A stretch of DNA of 64,000 nt from Rhytidiadelphus loreus (taxonomy: Eukaryota; Streptophyta; Bryopsida; Hypnales; Hylocomiaceae). Location of the stretch: assembly GCA_947034895.1 (NCBI GenBank), contig OX344762.1:72162981-72226980 (forward strand), written 5' to 3'. Below the pieces are notes generated by a model. The model did not search any database. It was not told the DNA's origin and saw nothing but the letters and a program-made list of their open reading frames with translations. How positions within the stretch are numbered: position 1 is the stretch's first letter; each line of letters starts with the position of its first letter. Positions 36,120 to 48,359 of the stretch are shown piece by piece. The position numbers were made by a program, and so were the translations under genes.

Positions 36120-36984
36120 AGTATCCAACTCTACGGAGTCGCTCACAATGATTCCCTAAATTTACACCTTAATATTCGGAGCGTTGGATTTGGGTTTTCA
36201 GAAAATGACTCTAATTACAATGAAATCGATTTCATGACCAAGATATCGATTGCGTGAACTTCTAACATGCGGTGACCTATCTGACTAGATTAACATACTC
36301 AAATCAAGAAATATGGAATGGAGAGGGGAAACAGAAGGGACACTCACGCAGAGTCCTTGGATATGAAATCAAATGCGGCCTCAGAAACTCGTCAGCTCTC
36401 CGCAAAATCATAAGCACACACTTAGAAATGAATGCAAAACTTCCTACTAAAACTAAGAACTACATATTCAAAGCAGGAGCGACATGATACATGTTTGCAC
36501 GAATTATTCTCAGCACGGCGGACCTCGTATGTGAGCAACGGAATGGGAACACTGGCAGCAATTGGGAAACAAATTGGAGAAGACTAGGCGGGGAACAAAT
36601 GAGGTGGCAAAACCTGAAAATTCAAATTGAGAGGACCCGTCAGAGAATATATCAGTCATGAATTCATGGAAAAAGCGATAGTAGATGCCACACTATTTTC
36701 TACTAGAAATGCGCGACTGCGCAATAGTTCGAGTGAATTAGGCGACGTGAGCTGGAAAGAGAATGTACAAGTCAAACCTGGCTTTTTTTGGAGCAGATAT
36801 TGTTGGGCATTCGCTTAATTCTTGGTGGTAAATGGAATTGAACGTTGGCATATAGTTTCTAAATTGAAAGCGATCTTTTTCAAGATTGCCGACAATATAT
36901 TCTTTTGCATAAAATAGGGTTTCCACCAATAAATGTTGAAAAAGAAAGATTCACTGGGATCCTCTTGTAATTCCTTCCACAGTG
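36120..36984. other. No recognised feature
   Basis: Short frames only (for example 36627-36818) without motif. Possibly 5' leader of the palindrome element. Confidence 0.45.
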
Positions 36985-37070
36985 AAATAGGGTTTAGGGT
37001 TTAGGGTTTTAGGGTTTAGGGTTTGGTGTTTAGGGTTTGGTGTTTGGTGTTTGGTGTTTGGTGTTAGGCT
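36985..37070 (+). repeat. Interstitial telomere-like repeats
   Basis: Several TTTAGGG units (some TTTTAGGG) grade into TTTGGTG variants. TTTAGGG is the plant-type telomere repeat. Single CCCTAAA-like pairs also occur near 21355, 48090 and 49250. Being flanked by non-subtelomeric repeats, it is an internal relic or a repair scar. Confidence 0.85.
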
Positions 37071-38042
37071 TTTTTGTGATTAAATTTCTCCACGTTTTAA
37101 TTCTAAGACTTAAAGAAACTTACAAGACTAAATACCTTATTCCGCCTACGCATTCAAAGTGTATTCAATGAACAATAAAAACAATTTTGTTTATTCTCTT
37201 CATTGAGACCTAAACCAATATATTATAGAAGGAAAATGTAAAAGTTGAGGTTTGTTCTGAAATGTAGACCACAAAAATTCGCAAAATGAAGCCTTCTTTT
37301 ATCTAAAGGTATAATTTTCTTTAAGTTTGTATTTTAAATAAATACAACATCTATAACTAACTTTACAAACTTGTACAATAAATTAATTGTTTTCACTCAT
37401 GAAACTTACTTAAGTGCATGCATGGGATACTTGACAATGATTTATTAAGTGTTTGAACCTCCCTGTCAACTTTGATTATTAATGAAAGATAAAAATAATT
37501 AGTTTAAGCGTACTATTTGATCATAGTCAGTGGAAGTGACTATGACTAGAATTCATACTAGTACCTAATTCAAGGAAAGGTCAATCATGATTTATACATT
37601 GCAATGTCATAGGACAATAATGGTGCAACTTGATGCCAATTAAACGTCAGACTAATAATGTCTTCCATAGACACAATGAATGATAGACAATCATATTCAA
37701 ATAGTGGGAAAACAATTCTTATAAATATTTGTTTTGGAAATGAAAATAATACAATTATAATTGTAATGCCCCTAAACCCATTGCGTAAGGCAATATTGAT
37801 AATCATTCATTCAAACAATAGTGAGGCTTAAACAACAAAAACCATGCCATACAATTTCCTAAACCTCAAATCATTAATGCTATGGAATTTGCATAGGAAA
37901 CAATAAACGGAAATAAATTAATAGTTACGTACAAGTTGCAAATGTGTAGGAGGTGTAGGATGCTTGGCCGTCTCAAATAAACTTAAAGCACTACTAATTT
38001 TTTTTCTTTGAAATTTTGCATACTATGGATTGGAAAAGATGT
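37071..38042. other. AT-rich DNA without gene
   Basis: No coding or RNA signal seen. A phrase TAGGAGGTGTAGGAT-CTTGGCCGTC near 37945 recurs in similar form near 38935, flanking the tandem repeat between them. Confidence 0.55.
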
Positions 38043-38870
38043 TGTGCAAGTTGCAATTATTCCTAAACTAATTCACATAAATATGCAATTCATGATCACT
38101 TTAATGACCTTGTACTTGAAACTAAAAAATAAGGCAAGAATCAACCCTTGTTAATATGATGTACTTCAATAACCATAAAAATATAAAGTCATGAACTTCA
38201 TTTAAAAAAAAAATGAGAAACATGTAAGTTGTGCAAGTTCCAATTATTCCTAAACTCACGAATTCAAAAAAATATATAATTGGTGGTCACTTTGAATGGC
38301 TTATTCCGTGAACTGGAAAATTGGTGCATGAACCTTGCCCTGTACTTTAATGTGGAACAAGTTGTAATCTCATGAAATTGACGTAAAGAAAAATTGGAAA
38401 CACGTTGTGCAAGTTCCAATTATTCCTAAACTCACGAATTCAAAAAAATATATAATTGGTGGTCACTTTGAATAGCTTATTCCGTGAAATGGAAAATAGG
38501 TGCTTGAACCTTGCCCTGTACTTTAATGTGGAACAAGTTGTAATCTCATGAAATTGACGTAAAGAAAAATTGGAAACACGTTGTGCAAGTTCCAATTATT
38601 CCTAAACTCACGAATTCAAAAAAATATATAATTGGTGGTCACTTTGAATGGCTTATTCCGTGAACTGGAAAATTGGTGCATGAACCTTGCCCTGTACTTT
38701 AATGTGGAACAAGTTGTAATCTCATGAAATTGACGTAAAGAAAAATTGGAAACATGTTGTGCAAGTTCCAATTATTCCTAAACTCATGAATTCAAAAAAA
38801 TATGTAATTGGTGGTCACTTTAAATAACCTTCTCCTCTAAACTATAAATTAGGACTATAATATTGGAAAC
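38043..38870. repeat. 176-bp tandem repeat, four to five units
   Basis: The phrase GTGCAAGTTCCAATTATTCC starts at 38231, 38407, 38583 and 38759, exactly 176 bp apart. Units two and three are nearly identical; a diverged unit begins at about 38043. Unit length is in the range of plant satellites, but copy number is low here. Confidence 0.92.
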
Positions 38871-40930
38871 CATTTACTTAAAATAATGTTCCAAAATATA
38901 TAAAGTCATGAAATTCGTAGAACTTGCAAACGAGTAGGAGGTGTAGGATCCGTGGCCGTCCGAATTAAATTCAAAGTAACCACTATCTACTAACTTTTTT
39001 GCTAGACGTGTTACATGAGGTGGACCTTCTGTAAGGTTTTTGGGGAGAAATAAGAATGTCTGTGTTTTTAATCATTTTAAAAAGTTAGGAGTTGAGGTTT
39101 ATTAGCATGTAGAATTTTGAGTCTAGTTTAGTATGTATAAATAGGACAGAAATGTATGTATTCATCTTCGAAATCAGGGATGGAAGGATGAATCTTCTAC
39201 AATTTTTTGCTTCCAATGAATTTTCTTGATTTTTATAACTAGATGTCGTCACACGGTTTCAAAAAGAGTTTAGGGTTTCTATGGTGGCCAATCTAATGTT
39301 GAAAAATTAATATTAAGAACCCCAATCTGAATAACTTGTTTACAAACGTGCATCACTAATAATTCTGCATCTGAGTAACTTGGATTTTTAACCTACATTA
39401 TCTCCGAACTTGTATCATGAACTTGCATCCGAACCTGCATTGCGACCATCCATTCATAATTTGCATTCCGAACTTCCATATTGAACTTCTATTTTGAACT
39501 TGCATCCCAAAGCAACATTTAGAAATAGTATCGAATTTAGAATTTGCATTCGTAACTTTGCATCTCAAACTTGTTTTCCGAGCCTGATTCGGAACCTACA
39601 TTCCAAACTTGCATTGGTGGTTCGGCAACGCACACCTGTGTACCGAACCTACAACCCGAAGAAATGTCCCGAACGTGTATCCGAACCTCCGATCCCGAAC
39701 CACATTTGGCGACTCGGCGAAGGTTTGGGGGTTCATCACCCTCCGCGACTCGCGGAAGCAATTCTCCCTGTTGTGCTGCACGTCGTCGCGAGTCCGATGT
39801 TCCTCTCGCCGCTTGCATTTCTCCCGTTCCTCCCGGCGCTTGCATTCCTCCCGGCGCGCTTGCATTTCTCCCCGCTGTTCCTCCCGTCGCTCCCGTCGTT
39901 GCTTCGCGCATGCTGTCCCCGCGTGGTGATCTCGAGGTGCTGTCTGCGCGTGGTGATCCCCAAGCTGTCCGTCGGTAAGCGAAAACTCTTTTTTCTTGTG
40001 CATCGTGTTGGGTATGGGATGAGTTCGGGTGTTGTGCAAGGTGTCTGATTTGAGTGTTTTTGGCGGTGTTTTTGAGTTGCATTGCAAGAAGTTCTACTCG
40101 TCGATTGTGTGGTGGGTTCAAGTAATCCTGGGAGTTTTATCTTGAGTTTTCATTTCCATTTTGTGTGCGTCTTCATCTGTGGTGTTTTGGAGTGTTCTGC
40201 TGAGAATTTATGAAGGTGTGCCGAGAATTATGCTCACGAGAAGACCACCACACACGTTACGAAGCTCGCGATTTGTGATTATCGGAAGCTGAGTTCTTCA
40301 TCTGGATTCTTCCTCAGGCCGTTGAGTACTTCATCTGGATTCTTCCTTAGTTTCAGTTTCTCGCAAGTGAAGTCGCCTCAGCTTGAATGAGGTTCGCAGA
40401 AGAATTTCCAGTGTTGGTGGAGTTAGACGGCGTTCTCGTGCTGCTCCAAGAAGTCCAGGTTTGCTTGTTTTCTTTCTCTTTTCCTTACCTCGTTTCCACA
40501 TGTGCTTACTATGCAAAGCCCAAGCACTTACTGTTCATTTCTTCAGTACATTGTGGTTACATTCTAGTTTAGGGATTAGTTTACAGTGAGACAGGGAGGT
40601 ACTTGTTTGTTGAGGTTCTTTTGAAAAAAAGCAAATCAGTTTCCTTATGCAATCTGTCCATTCCTGTTTTCAGCTATGTCCATGTATCTGGCATAGGGTT
40701 TACAAGTGTATTGTTGGTGTATTTCACGCATTGCCAATTCATGTTTAAGGTCGAGCTGAATGTCTGCAACCAAACACACCTACAGGAATCCAATTGCACT
40801 ATACATACATTTAGGTTCAGGGTATGCATTATTGTAGGTTCAGGGTTTAAGAGCTAGGGTTTACACAGTAGATTGTAGTTTTAAGTGAAGATCACATAAT
40901 TGAAAACACAATGCTCGGAATGAATGTAAA
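38871..40930. other. Mixed noncoding region with a GAACTTGCATTCC-type repeat
   Basis: From about 39395 to 39640 the phrase GAAC[CT]TGCAT recurs roughly every 14-28 bp, degenerate. Next comes a C-rich stretch (39800-39930) with repeated CTCCCG. Several overlapping open frames on both strands come from this composition. A candidate small exon at 40387-40458 ends at a GT. I cannot assign a gene; it may be the 5' leader of the palindrome element gene at 41575. Confidence 0.5.
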
Positions 40931-41530
40931 TTAGCCTCGACTCGAAGGTAAATTAGAGTCGAGGATAATCATTTCATGTTGTATGATATGCCAATTCAGC
41001 AGTCCAGTCTTCAAATCGATTACCCTCGAGTCGAAGATAAAAGACGGGAAATATAAAACCCAACAACAGACCTAGAATATCACAATAATTTTAACAAAAC
41101 CTTGCTCACCATCGGGTTTACAGCATTAAATAGAAGTAGAAACGCTCTTCTTAAATAGAAAATATTGAATGCGATATTTTCTAACACAATATCATGCAAT
41201 CAAGTTACCTTTGAGACGAAGGTAACATGATAAAAACGGAAAATACAGAGGAAATGCCTCCACTATGAGTCGGTCTAAAACTTCAAGTACTAAATTTTAA
41301 TTAATGGGGAATGACAATTAAAATGCTAAACATCATAAATATATTTTGAGGTCATGAAATTCGTGCACGCAAATGTAATAAACGACATTAAAACATTACA
41401 ATAATTCTGCAATTTATCTTCGCCTCGAAGATAAATCTGATGTATGTAGTTACATACCTTATTGCCACCGCCATTAGTAAGTGCTCCGAACATTCTATGC
41501 ACAACTAAATTACCCTCGACTCGAAGATAA
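40931..41530. repeat. Second palindrome cluster, upstream of the ParB-like gene
   Basis: Copies at 40931-40951 (plus a half copy to 40968), 41020-41040, 41205-41225, 41414-41434 and 41510-41530. A possible acceptor (TTCTGCAG at 41548-41555) follows, so the cluster again lies in an intron or leader just before coding sequence. Confidence 0.9.
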
Positions 41531-41574
41531 CTAACAGTGGCCTCCTAATTCTGCAGACTTGATAACAAAGCAAT

Positions 41575-42250
41575 ATGGTGGAAGGAGCGGATTATAACTA
41601 CTCCAACACGTTGGCATTCATGGAACCATTTATAAATCCGTTTGGAGATGAGCCCTTCATTGAAGAAATGCCAGAAACATTTGGAGACCTTTGGCAGTTC
41701 AAGGAGCATGTAACCGTGTGGTCATTTGGCTTGAACCGGTTTCAAGACTTCGTCCATCTACGGTACCGTGTCCAAAATCAATCGGATTTCTTCCCATGGC
41801 ATCTTCAGGAGAAGGTCACGAACATAGAATCCGTTCGCGAGAACTTCGTCGTCATCGTGCTGCAGGAGGCACGCGAAGATGGCACAGACGGGGAGCACAT
41901 TCACTCAATCGTAATGGATGTGAACGCAGGGAGGTCGAAGTTTGACATGGCGGAGTTGGAGTCATTTCTCCAAATTGCAAAGCTAGACTACCTCATAAAC
42001 ACATTTAGAACTACCAAATACATACCGTGGATTGACGGAACCGCTAAAGTAAACTGCCGCCGCCTTCTCAACATCTGGAAATCCATGGACAAGCATGCTC
42101 GACAATATGTGAAGTCACGACCGCCTATAGGTAACCAAATGAAAAAGAAGCAGAGGCCATCTCTTGAGGGGCAGCCCAGTGGGTCAGCTCCCCTACTGTC
42201 GGGCAGCACAGCCACCAGTCAGGGACAAGTTTGGTCAGAGCCGCGGAAAC
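41575..42250 (+). pseudogene. ParB-like-motif gene, 5' segment (palindrome element)
   Basis: The open frame from 41575 encodes about 225 residues up to the target duplication of element 2 at 42243-42250. The N-terminal region has no recognised family; it ends in a Lys/Arg-rich, Ser/Gly-rich stretch. The frame continues exactly in phase at 60602 on the far side of element 2 (CGG AAA in both), showing that this was one gene before insertion. The 29 codons past 42250 belong to the transposon end, not to this protein. Confidence 0.8.
42243..42250. repeat. 8-bp target site duplication, left copy
   Basis: GCGGAAAC, directly before the left terminus CAGTGTTGAC of element 2. The identical 8-mer directly follows the right terminus at 60598-60605. 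Eight bp is the hAT hallmark. Confidence 0.93.
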
Positions 42251-42284
42251 CAGTGTTGACAAGGCATCCGGACGTCTAGAGTCT

Positions 42285-42640
42285 GCGGACGCTGACCCCA
42301 GGACGTCTTTTGACATACCTGGCGGTAGATGGCGTTTGACCGCTGGATGAGCGGACGGCCGATTCTTCCGATGGAACACGAGCGGACGGCCCGATGGTAT
42401 AGGAGCGGACGGCCCGTCAGATCAGAAGCGGACGGCCCGACGGAGCAGAAGCGGACGGCCCGACAGAACAGGGGCGGACTGGCGACCGGATGTCCGTCCG
42501 CCCGTCGGGGGCCCGTCCGCTTTGGACGGTGACCGTGCGATGTGACGGACGCCGATTTTCCACCGTTCGATCTTGCCGTCCGCATGTGTGCCGTCCGATG
42601 CTCCCGTACGTGGATTCATGCCGTCCGATTGCATAAATAA
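42285..42640 (+). promoter_or_regulatory. Left-terminal GCGGACGGC array with TATA box
   Basis: About 12 copies of GCGGACGGCCCG on the plus strand, then inverted copies (GCCGTCCG), the last directly followed by GCATAAATA (42631-42639). It serves both as subterminal repeat of element 2 and as the upstream region of the 42807 gene. Confidence 0.8.
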
Positions 42641-42806
42641 CGGAGAGCACAGCTTATTTTGCCACAATCGTTTCCCTTGCGGAGTGGGTGATCTAGTGCC
42701 TAAGGCTCTATGCGCCTCTTCCGTTTTGGTGTGCAAATGATTGTGATCGAACCCTAAATTGTTTCAAGTGTAAGTGCGAATCATTAATCATTTAAGCAAG
42801 CTTACC

Positions 42807-43907
42807 ATGCCTCGCGATAACAAATCGAAGTCCAGTAAGAAGGGCAAATCCCAAGACATAAATTGGGATGATTGGGACAACCAAATGTGTGTAGCTGAAC
42901 CGGGATGGGAAGAAGAACCCAAAAAAACTTGGGACTGCACGACGTGCAAGAAGTACATCAAAATGACGCACCTCTCCAAAATATGGTCCAGAGAACGCAC
43001 AGAGGTGCAAGTTCGTCGTTGGAAAGGACAAATTTCCACATGCCAAAGCAAACACTTTGTTCATCGATACGAAGAAGTAACACGTTCAGTTCAAATACGG
43101 GACTCCAAACCGAATTTAATGAATTATTCCAACATGAGCATGGTTTGGGCGGAGATTGTACTCCACAAAGATGTAGATTGGCGCACAATTTACGGAAAAG
43201 ATGTTACCCACTTGAATCGCAGTGATGCGGTACTTTATACCAGTTGGATTGGGCCGAGCGATTGCATGCCAGAGTGGTCTAATCGAGGCCAGTTTGGATT
43301 TCCACCGGTTGTATTGCTGGATGCAGAAGATGAATGGTCAGGTGATGATGATGAGAAAGACACTCCAACACCCGCGAGGATGGAAGAGAGGCACGAGCGT
43401 ACAGAAGATCGGGAGGACATTCAATACCAACAAGAAATGCGAGAGGCAATGCAAAGAAGCCTAGAGGACCGTGGTCGACAATATGGCCATCATGGGGTGT
43501 ACAGACCCGATCGTGGTGCATATGGCTCGCAAGATACGCGAAGTATTTCACACTACAATAATGACCCTCAAGGGGGGTATCACAGCTCAAGGACAAGCCA
43601 CGGAACCACGCATCATTTTGAAGGTAACCAGGGAGGCTCCCAATACAACTTTACGTCTACTGGAGGTGGTTCTCATGAATCTCAAGGAGGCCCTTCTTAT
43701 GGCGGTTCAACTCAAAGAGCATCTACTCACAATGATTCAATTCCTCCTCCAACTTTTGGAGGTCCATACCAAGGACATTATGGACAAGCAAGTGGGCAAA
43801 ACAGATATGGAGACGACTACTATGGCGGAGGACCATTTCTCAATGTTTATAGGTCTAGTGGTACAGACCCAAGCCAAAAAGATGACACCGAATCAGAATC
43901 TGAGTGA
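42807..43907 (+). CDS. MVYAE/VDW-domain protein, short form (element 2)
   Basis: About 366 residues from the ATG at 42807 (context TTACCATGC; the frame is open a little further upstream). The domain is at about residues 40-140: TTCKKYIKMTHLSKIWS, SMVWAEIVL, VDWRTIYG. An acidic middle follows (DDEKDTPTP). The C-terminal third is Gly/Ser/Gln/Tyr-rich low complexity (GGSQYNFTSTGGGSHES and similar), unlike the coiled coils of its element 1 relatives; such tails often drive condensate formation or bind RNA, which is only inference here. Intact, ending in TGA. Function unknown. Confidence 0.82.
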   Translation: MPRDNKSKSSKKGKSQDINWDDWDNQMCVAEPGWEEEPKKTWDCTTCKKYIKMTHLSKIWSRERTEVQVRRWKGQISTCQSKHFVHRYEEVTRSVQIRDSKPNLMNYSNMSMVWAEIVLHKDVDWRTIYGKDVTHLNRSDAVLYTSWIGPSDCMPEWSNRGQFGFPPVVLLDAEDEWSGDDDEKDTPTPARMEERHERTEDREDIQYQQEMREAMQRSLEDRGRQYGHHGVYRPDRGAYGSQDTRSISHYNNDPQGGYHSSRTSHGTTHHFEGNQGGSQYNFTSTGGGSHESQGGPSYGGSTQRASTHNDSIPPPTFGGPYQGHYGQASGQNRYGDDYYGGGPFLNVYRSSGTDPSQKDDTESESE

Positions 43908-44931
43908 AGTAGATTGGACTATTGGACATTTGTAAGATTGTAGTTGTTGTCTCACAATATAATCAAGTGATTGTAAATTTGTAATCTCTTGCCACATAAT
44001 ATAGAAAGTGACAAGCACGGTACAAAGATGTTGGCTCTTAACAAATAGTATTTTCCTATTTGTAAATTATGAATAAAATATATTGTAATTAAGCCCTAAA
44101 GCCCTATGGATGTTTTTAGAAAAATGGATTTGTTCGGACCACTTCTACGGTATATACCATAGAAAAACATCAACATCAATTTCTGGGGGGAATTTAAATA
44201 AAGTATTTTGTACATAACTTATTTGAGAGCATGGCGCCAAAATTTCAAAAATTTTGACTGCATGGATTGAAAGATATGGCATGATAAGCACTGCATTTGA
44301 AATTGAGAACGCCTTTAATCTCAGACAAAATTTGAGTAAAGAACTTTTTACAAATTAAAATCTGCAATTTCGGTTTAATTTACAAGACCACAACCCAATT
44401 ATGCTTTGGAATTTTAATTTCATTTAGGGTTCTAGAATAATGAACGGAAAATTGATTCAAGGAGTTTGGCACTTAAGCTTCTCCTAAACAAAATCAACTT
44501 CGCAAAACAACATATTGTATAATTGTATTATTTCAATACAAATGGTGTTGTTACTTTGTTGCCCCCCAATGAAAATTTGGGGGATTCTCTTGCATGTGCC
44601 ATACACATTTACACGATAGATCATACAATTTAGCACACCACCTTGCCAACCTAGGTGGCTAGGTACCCAACAATCCAACATCAATGATACATCAAGAAGA
44701 AGAACTCCAAGTCTACATTTCTCATCCACCCAAAAAAGATGTTTTGTATTTAAATAGTTTGTGTTCCGAAAAATACAAAATGTTCAAAACGGAAAGCCAA
44801 TTTCACATATATTGGCATACATTGATGGTGTATATATAGTCTATAGTTAGCACACATAGTAACGTACATCCTCACTGATACATTTATCGATTACTTCTAT
44901 AATCTATAGTACTATGTAGCACACTCATATA
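43908..44931. other. AT-rich spacer between convergent genes
   Basis: Contains the 3' ends of the 42807 gene (plus) and the kinase gene (minus). AATAAAATA at about 44070 could serve as a poly(A) signal. No other feature seen. Confidence 0.55.
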
Positions 44932-46416
44932 TTAATATGAGTGACGGAAGTGGTCATCTGGAATAGGCCAATTGTAAGAATTAGTAAATCGTTGGATGAT
45001 TTCGGAAAAACTTCCGCGCTCCGCAATCACTGAATTGTAAAGGCGATCCAAGTAGAGGTGAAATACCCTTGCCAAATCGTGGTGGCTAAACCTCGTATGT
45101 CCTTCATTTTCACGATGAAGCAATGTGTAGGCCTCTGACATGCATAGTTTGTTGATCCGTTGAGCTATTCGACCAATGGCATATTCCTCCGATTTACGTG
45201 ACAAAGTTGGAATCATTTCCACATCCGCATCTTTGCGATGCACGTATGCAATTGAAGGGTCCACCCACCACCTTCGGTTCAAAGCTGCATCCCGATCTGC
45301 CGCGGATGTGAACGTATACAATGACTTCATTGGTTCAGTACGAACCGTAGACATGCCCCAATCGCAAACTCCAATGTAAACATGTGATTCATCCTCAGGA
45401 AAGTGAAACATGATATTGTCGGGAGAAATATCATTGTGTAGATGACCCGCATTGTGGACCGCATTCATGATATGCACCAATGCCCATGCCAACTCGGTGC
45501 GCTTCTTTCTCCATCGACCAAGATGGAAAGCTTGAATCAATTCTTCGGGCATTGGTCGTGAATAAGACAATCGAATGGCAATGTTATCTGGATAATCATT
45601 ATCGAGAATCAACATTTGCCGCAATGTACCACCATTCCACCAATATGCATACCCTTCATTGTTTGTTGCATGGACAGCGGCAAACCGAATAACTCCGTCA
45701 TGTGGAATCCTCACTGCCATTGATTCGTTTTGGTGCTCCAACTTCGCAAGTTGAGGACAAATCCGTTGTTGATGAGATATCTTTGCAGCAAATTCCCAAA
45801 ATGTGGGAATCTCATGACATCCTTCAATTCGAACCCTGCGAATTGTTGCGTATCCGCCCTTCAAGATTTTGTCATCTTGTAGAATCACCCTTGCTGTATC
45901 TGGTAGTGCTATGAGATGTCGTCGTCCACGTTGCAATTCTACATCTCCTTCATCCGAAGTCCACCAACCCAATGACCCTCGCCGATTGCGTCTCTTTGCA
46001 AACGGAGCGCAACGACGAACAAACAAGTCAGCTTTGAGAATGACTTGTTCAAAGCTTTCATCACTTGCACGGTGTTCCCTCCCGTATTTTTCTAGGATCA
46101 CCTTCGCATTCCACAATGCGTCTTGCACCCTGTTCTTTAGAAATTGTTGGAAGCCTTTCTTCTCCATTTCATGAATCCATTCTGGAACGTTTAGAGCATC
46201 CGTGAACTTCTGTGTCATATCCATCTTGAATTTGTCTACACATTCTTCTTGGTATCTCACATATTTAGTGTCAAGAGACACTATAGTTTCCGCCTCATAA
46301 AACTTCACAATGTATTCAATCAAGAATGCTTTGCAAGCATTGGAAGGAAGTTCACGTGCTGAGTCAATATCGGGCACCACATTCTTCCCCTTCGCTGTTC
46401 TCTTTGGTCTCGGCAT
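44932..46416 (-). CDS. Protein kinase with variant motifs (element 2)
   Basis: A 494-residue intact frame ending in TAA, related over its length to the kinase at 19025-20617. Visible motifs: GGYATIRRVRIEG (glycine-loop region), FAAKISH (candidate ATP lysine), HNDISPDNIMFHF (catalytic loop, Asp and Asn present) and CDWGMS in place of DFG. The APE position reads VDPS. The catalytic residues suggest it may still be active, but the missing APE glutamate is unusual. The N-terminus is basic (MPRPKRTAKGKN), a possible nuclear signal. The array at 46612-46950 and a TATA-like CATATAAGG (minus strand, 46641-46649) precede it. Confidence 0.87.
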   Translation of the reverse strand: MPRPKRTAKGKNVVPDIDSARELPSNACKAFLIEYIVKFYEAETIVSLDTKYVRYQEECVDKFKMDMTQKFTDALNVPEWIHEMEKKGFQQFLKNRVQDALWNAKVILEKYGREHRASDESFEQVILKADLFVRRCAPFAKRRNRRGSLGWWTSDEGDVELQRGRRHLIALPDTARVILQDDKILKGGYATIRRVRIEGCHEIPTFWEFAAKISHQQRICPQLAKLEHQNESMAVRIPHDGVIRFAAVHATNNEGYAYWWNGGTLRQMLILDNDYPDNIAIRLSYSRPMPEELIQAFHLGRWRKKRTELAWALVHIMNAVHNAGHLHNDISPDNIMFHFPEDESHVYIGVCDWGMSTVRTEPMKSLYTFTSAADRDAALNRRWWVDPSIAYVHRKDADVEMIPTLSRKSEEYAIGRIAQRINKLCMSEAYTLLHRENEGHTRFSHHDLARVFHLYLDRLYNSVIAERGSFSEIIQRFTNSYNWPIPDDHFRHSY

Positions 46417-46611
46417 CGTAGAAAGTATTAATTTTTAGTCCCAATTTAATTCATAAAAAATTACAGTGCACCAAGTACACATAAACTGGAAAAAACGGGC
46501 AAAATATAGGCCCCCAAAACCCACCTCCTACCTTCCCAACGAAAGGAGCCAATGGAGGATAAACCACCAAGCTCTCCGCTCTCTCTTGCAAAGCACAAGG
46601 GGGAAGGCAAA

Positions 46612-46950
46612 AGTGAGAGCGGACGGGCCTTCTGCACCGCCTTATATGAGGCGGACGGCCTTGAGGTCTTCACGAGCGGACGGACCCCAAAGTGGACGGC
46701 CAACGGTCTGCCTCGCTTCGGCCGTCCGATGAAACGCACGGATCGGCAGTCCGCTTCATCGGACAGCCAGAACAGACCGCCCAGCCGGACGCCGACTCTG
46801 CGACGCGGACAGCAACGCCGAAATCGCGGACGGCGATCAGCAGCCGGACAACGGCCTGCAGCACGCGGACGGCGGCTCCGACGCGCGGACGGCGACTCCG
46901 ACACGCGGACGGTAGCGTGGGAACGGAGGACGGCGGGGTCCGCCTAGGCG
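46612..46950 (-). promoter_or_regulatory. GCGGACGGC array with TATA box upstream of the kinase
   Basis: About 16 copies of GCGGACGGC and variants. On the minus strand CATATAAGG (46649-46641) lies at the gene-proximal end, between two word copies. Same arrangement as upstream of the two plus-strand genes of element 2. Confidence 0.78.
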
Positions 46951-48355
46951 GACGGGGGTGGGATTTTGAAGTGCATCCCGCCCAAATTCATTATTATGGC
47001 CTTAGGGGTCTTTGAATCCTTGATGTCACCAGCTGGCTGGCCCTCCGGTTCAATTTCATTTTTAATGTGGTTCCTTTGTGCCAATGGCGCTGGGATTTCA
47101 TTTGATCTAAAAATTAAAAAATAAATAGAAAAAAGGATGTGTGAATTTAGGAATTATCTAAAAGATTCACATATTTTTGTATGTTGTTTTTACGTGCATG
47201 CATTGAGTTTATAATTTTCTCTTATTTTCTAGGGATGCAATTGAATTTCCTATGATATAAATTTTTGAATGAAATGAAGAATTGAACACATGGTAATTTA
47301 ATTCTACTTATTTGAACTTCGAGAAAAAACTTAAAGCTTCTCATTGTCCAAATGAAGCTACGAGGTTTGTTTCTTGTATGTCAACACCTCATAAAATGGT
47401 CATTTCAAAACCAAAGACAAAAATTCTTTTAAATGGTATTTTACATGAAGGGGATATTAGGGGCTTGCAACGGTTTTGATACTCTAGCATGAAAACGTGT
47501 GGAAGTAGATTTCTAGAAGTCTCCCCCCCCCCCCTCCCTTTGAGTTGAATGAATTTATTGATTTCCAATGTATTGATTTCCATTCTTTAAAGAATCATAA
47601 GGTGCCAAAATATTAGCGCCAATTATATCAAGTTAAATTAATTCTAGTATGAAATTATAACTTGCTCAATCACTAGGGTGGGACAACGTGCTATGAAAAT
47701 AGTGCATACACTTGTCTTCTTATAACCTCACAAGTTCATGTGCACCCTACTAGGCATTCAAGCAAATTTTTTAAAGTCTAAACATCTACATGGTTAGGAA
47801 ATGCAAGGACAAATGTTTCTTTCGTTGTGGATACTAAAAGGCCATTTTTTTTTCCATAAGTACAACACACTTTGAATGGCTTGGGCACTCAAACCTCTAA
47901 AAGATTTGATCCATTGGAAAATTAATCAACTTTGAATATTACATGAATTGGACCTTGGGAATTGTTTGCAATTCAATAACTCCTTTCCATTTTGTTATTA
48001 GTTCTATTTGGAATTTTGGGGGGCATATTTGTTTATCCAAAATCAAAGACAAAGGATTGTGATTGTCACCCCCATTTGGACAACGAAAGGCCTAAACCCT
48101 ATACCCTAAACCCTAACAAGGGTTTGGAGGCATTGCATTAGTCAAAATATTACCTTTGAGTCCGTGGATTGCCTTGACATTTATGAAAACCAAGTCAATG
48201 CTTTGAACATTGAAACATTCCTTCATCAATGAGCACCCGGTACTAGTACAACGTCTCTACATTCCCAAATGAAAGAATCCTATGCTTTTGGAAATCAGGA
48301 GAGGACTAGAGGACTCAAGAGGGTGAAAACAAGGCCCAAACTCCCCAAAGTGTGC
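46951..48355. other. Intergenic DNA without recognised gene
   Basis: AT-rich, with a poly-C run at about 47523-47534 and CCCTAAACCC-like words near 48090. No coding signal that I trust. Confidence 0.55.
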
Positions 48356-48359
48356 TTGG

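Noticed and set aside
39494..40121. Five overlapping open frames on both strands
   Set aside because: They arise from GAACTTGCAT-type and CTCCCG repeats; translations are low complexity and mutually shadowing.
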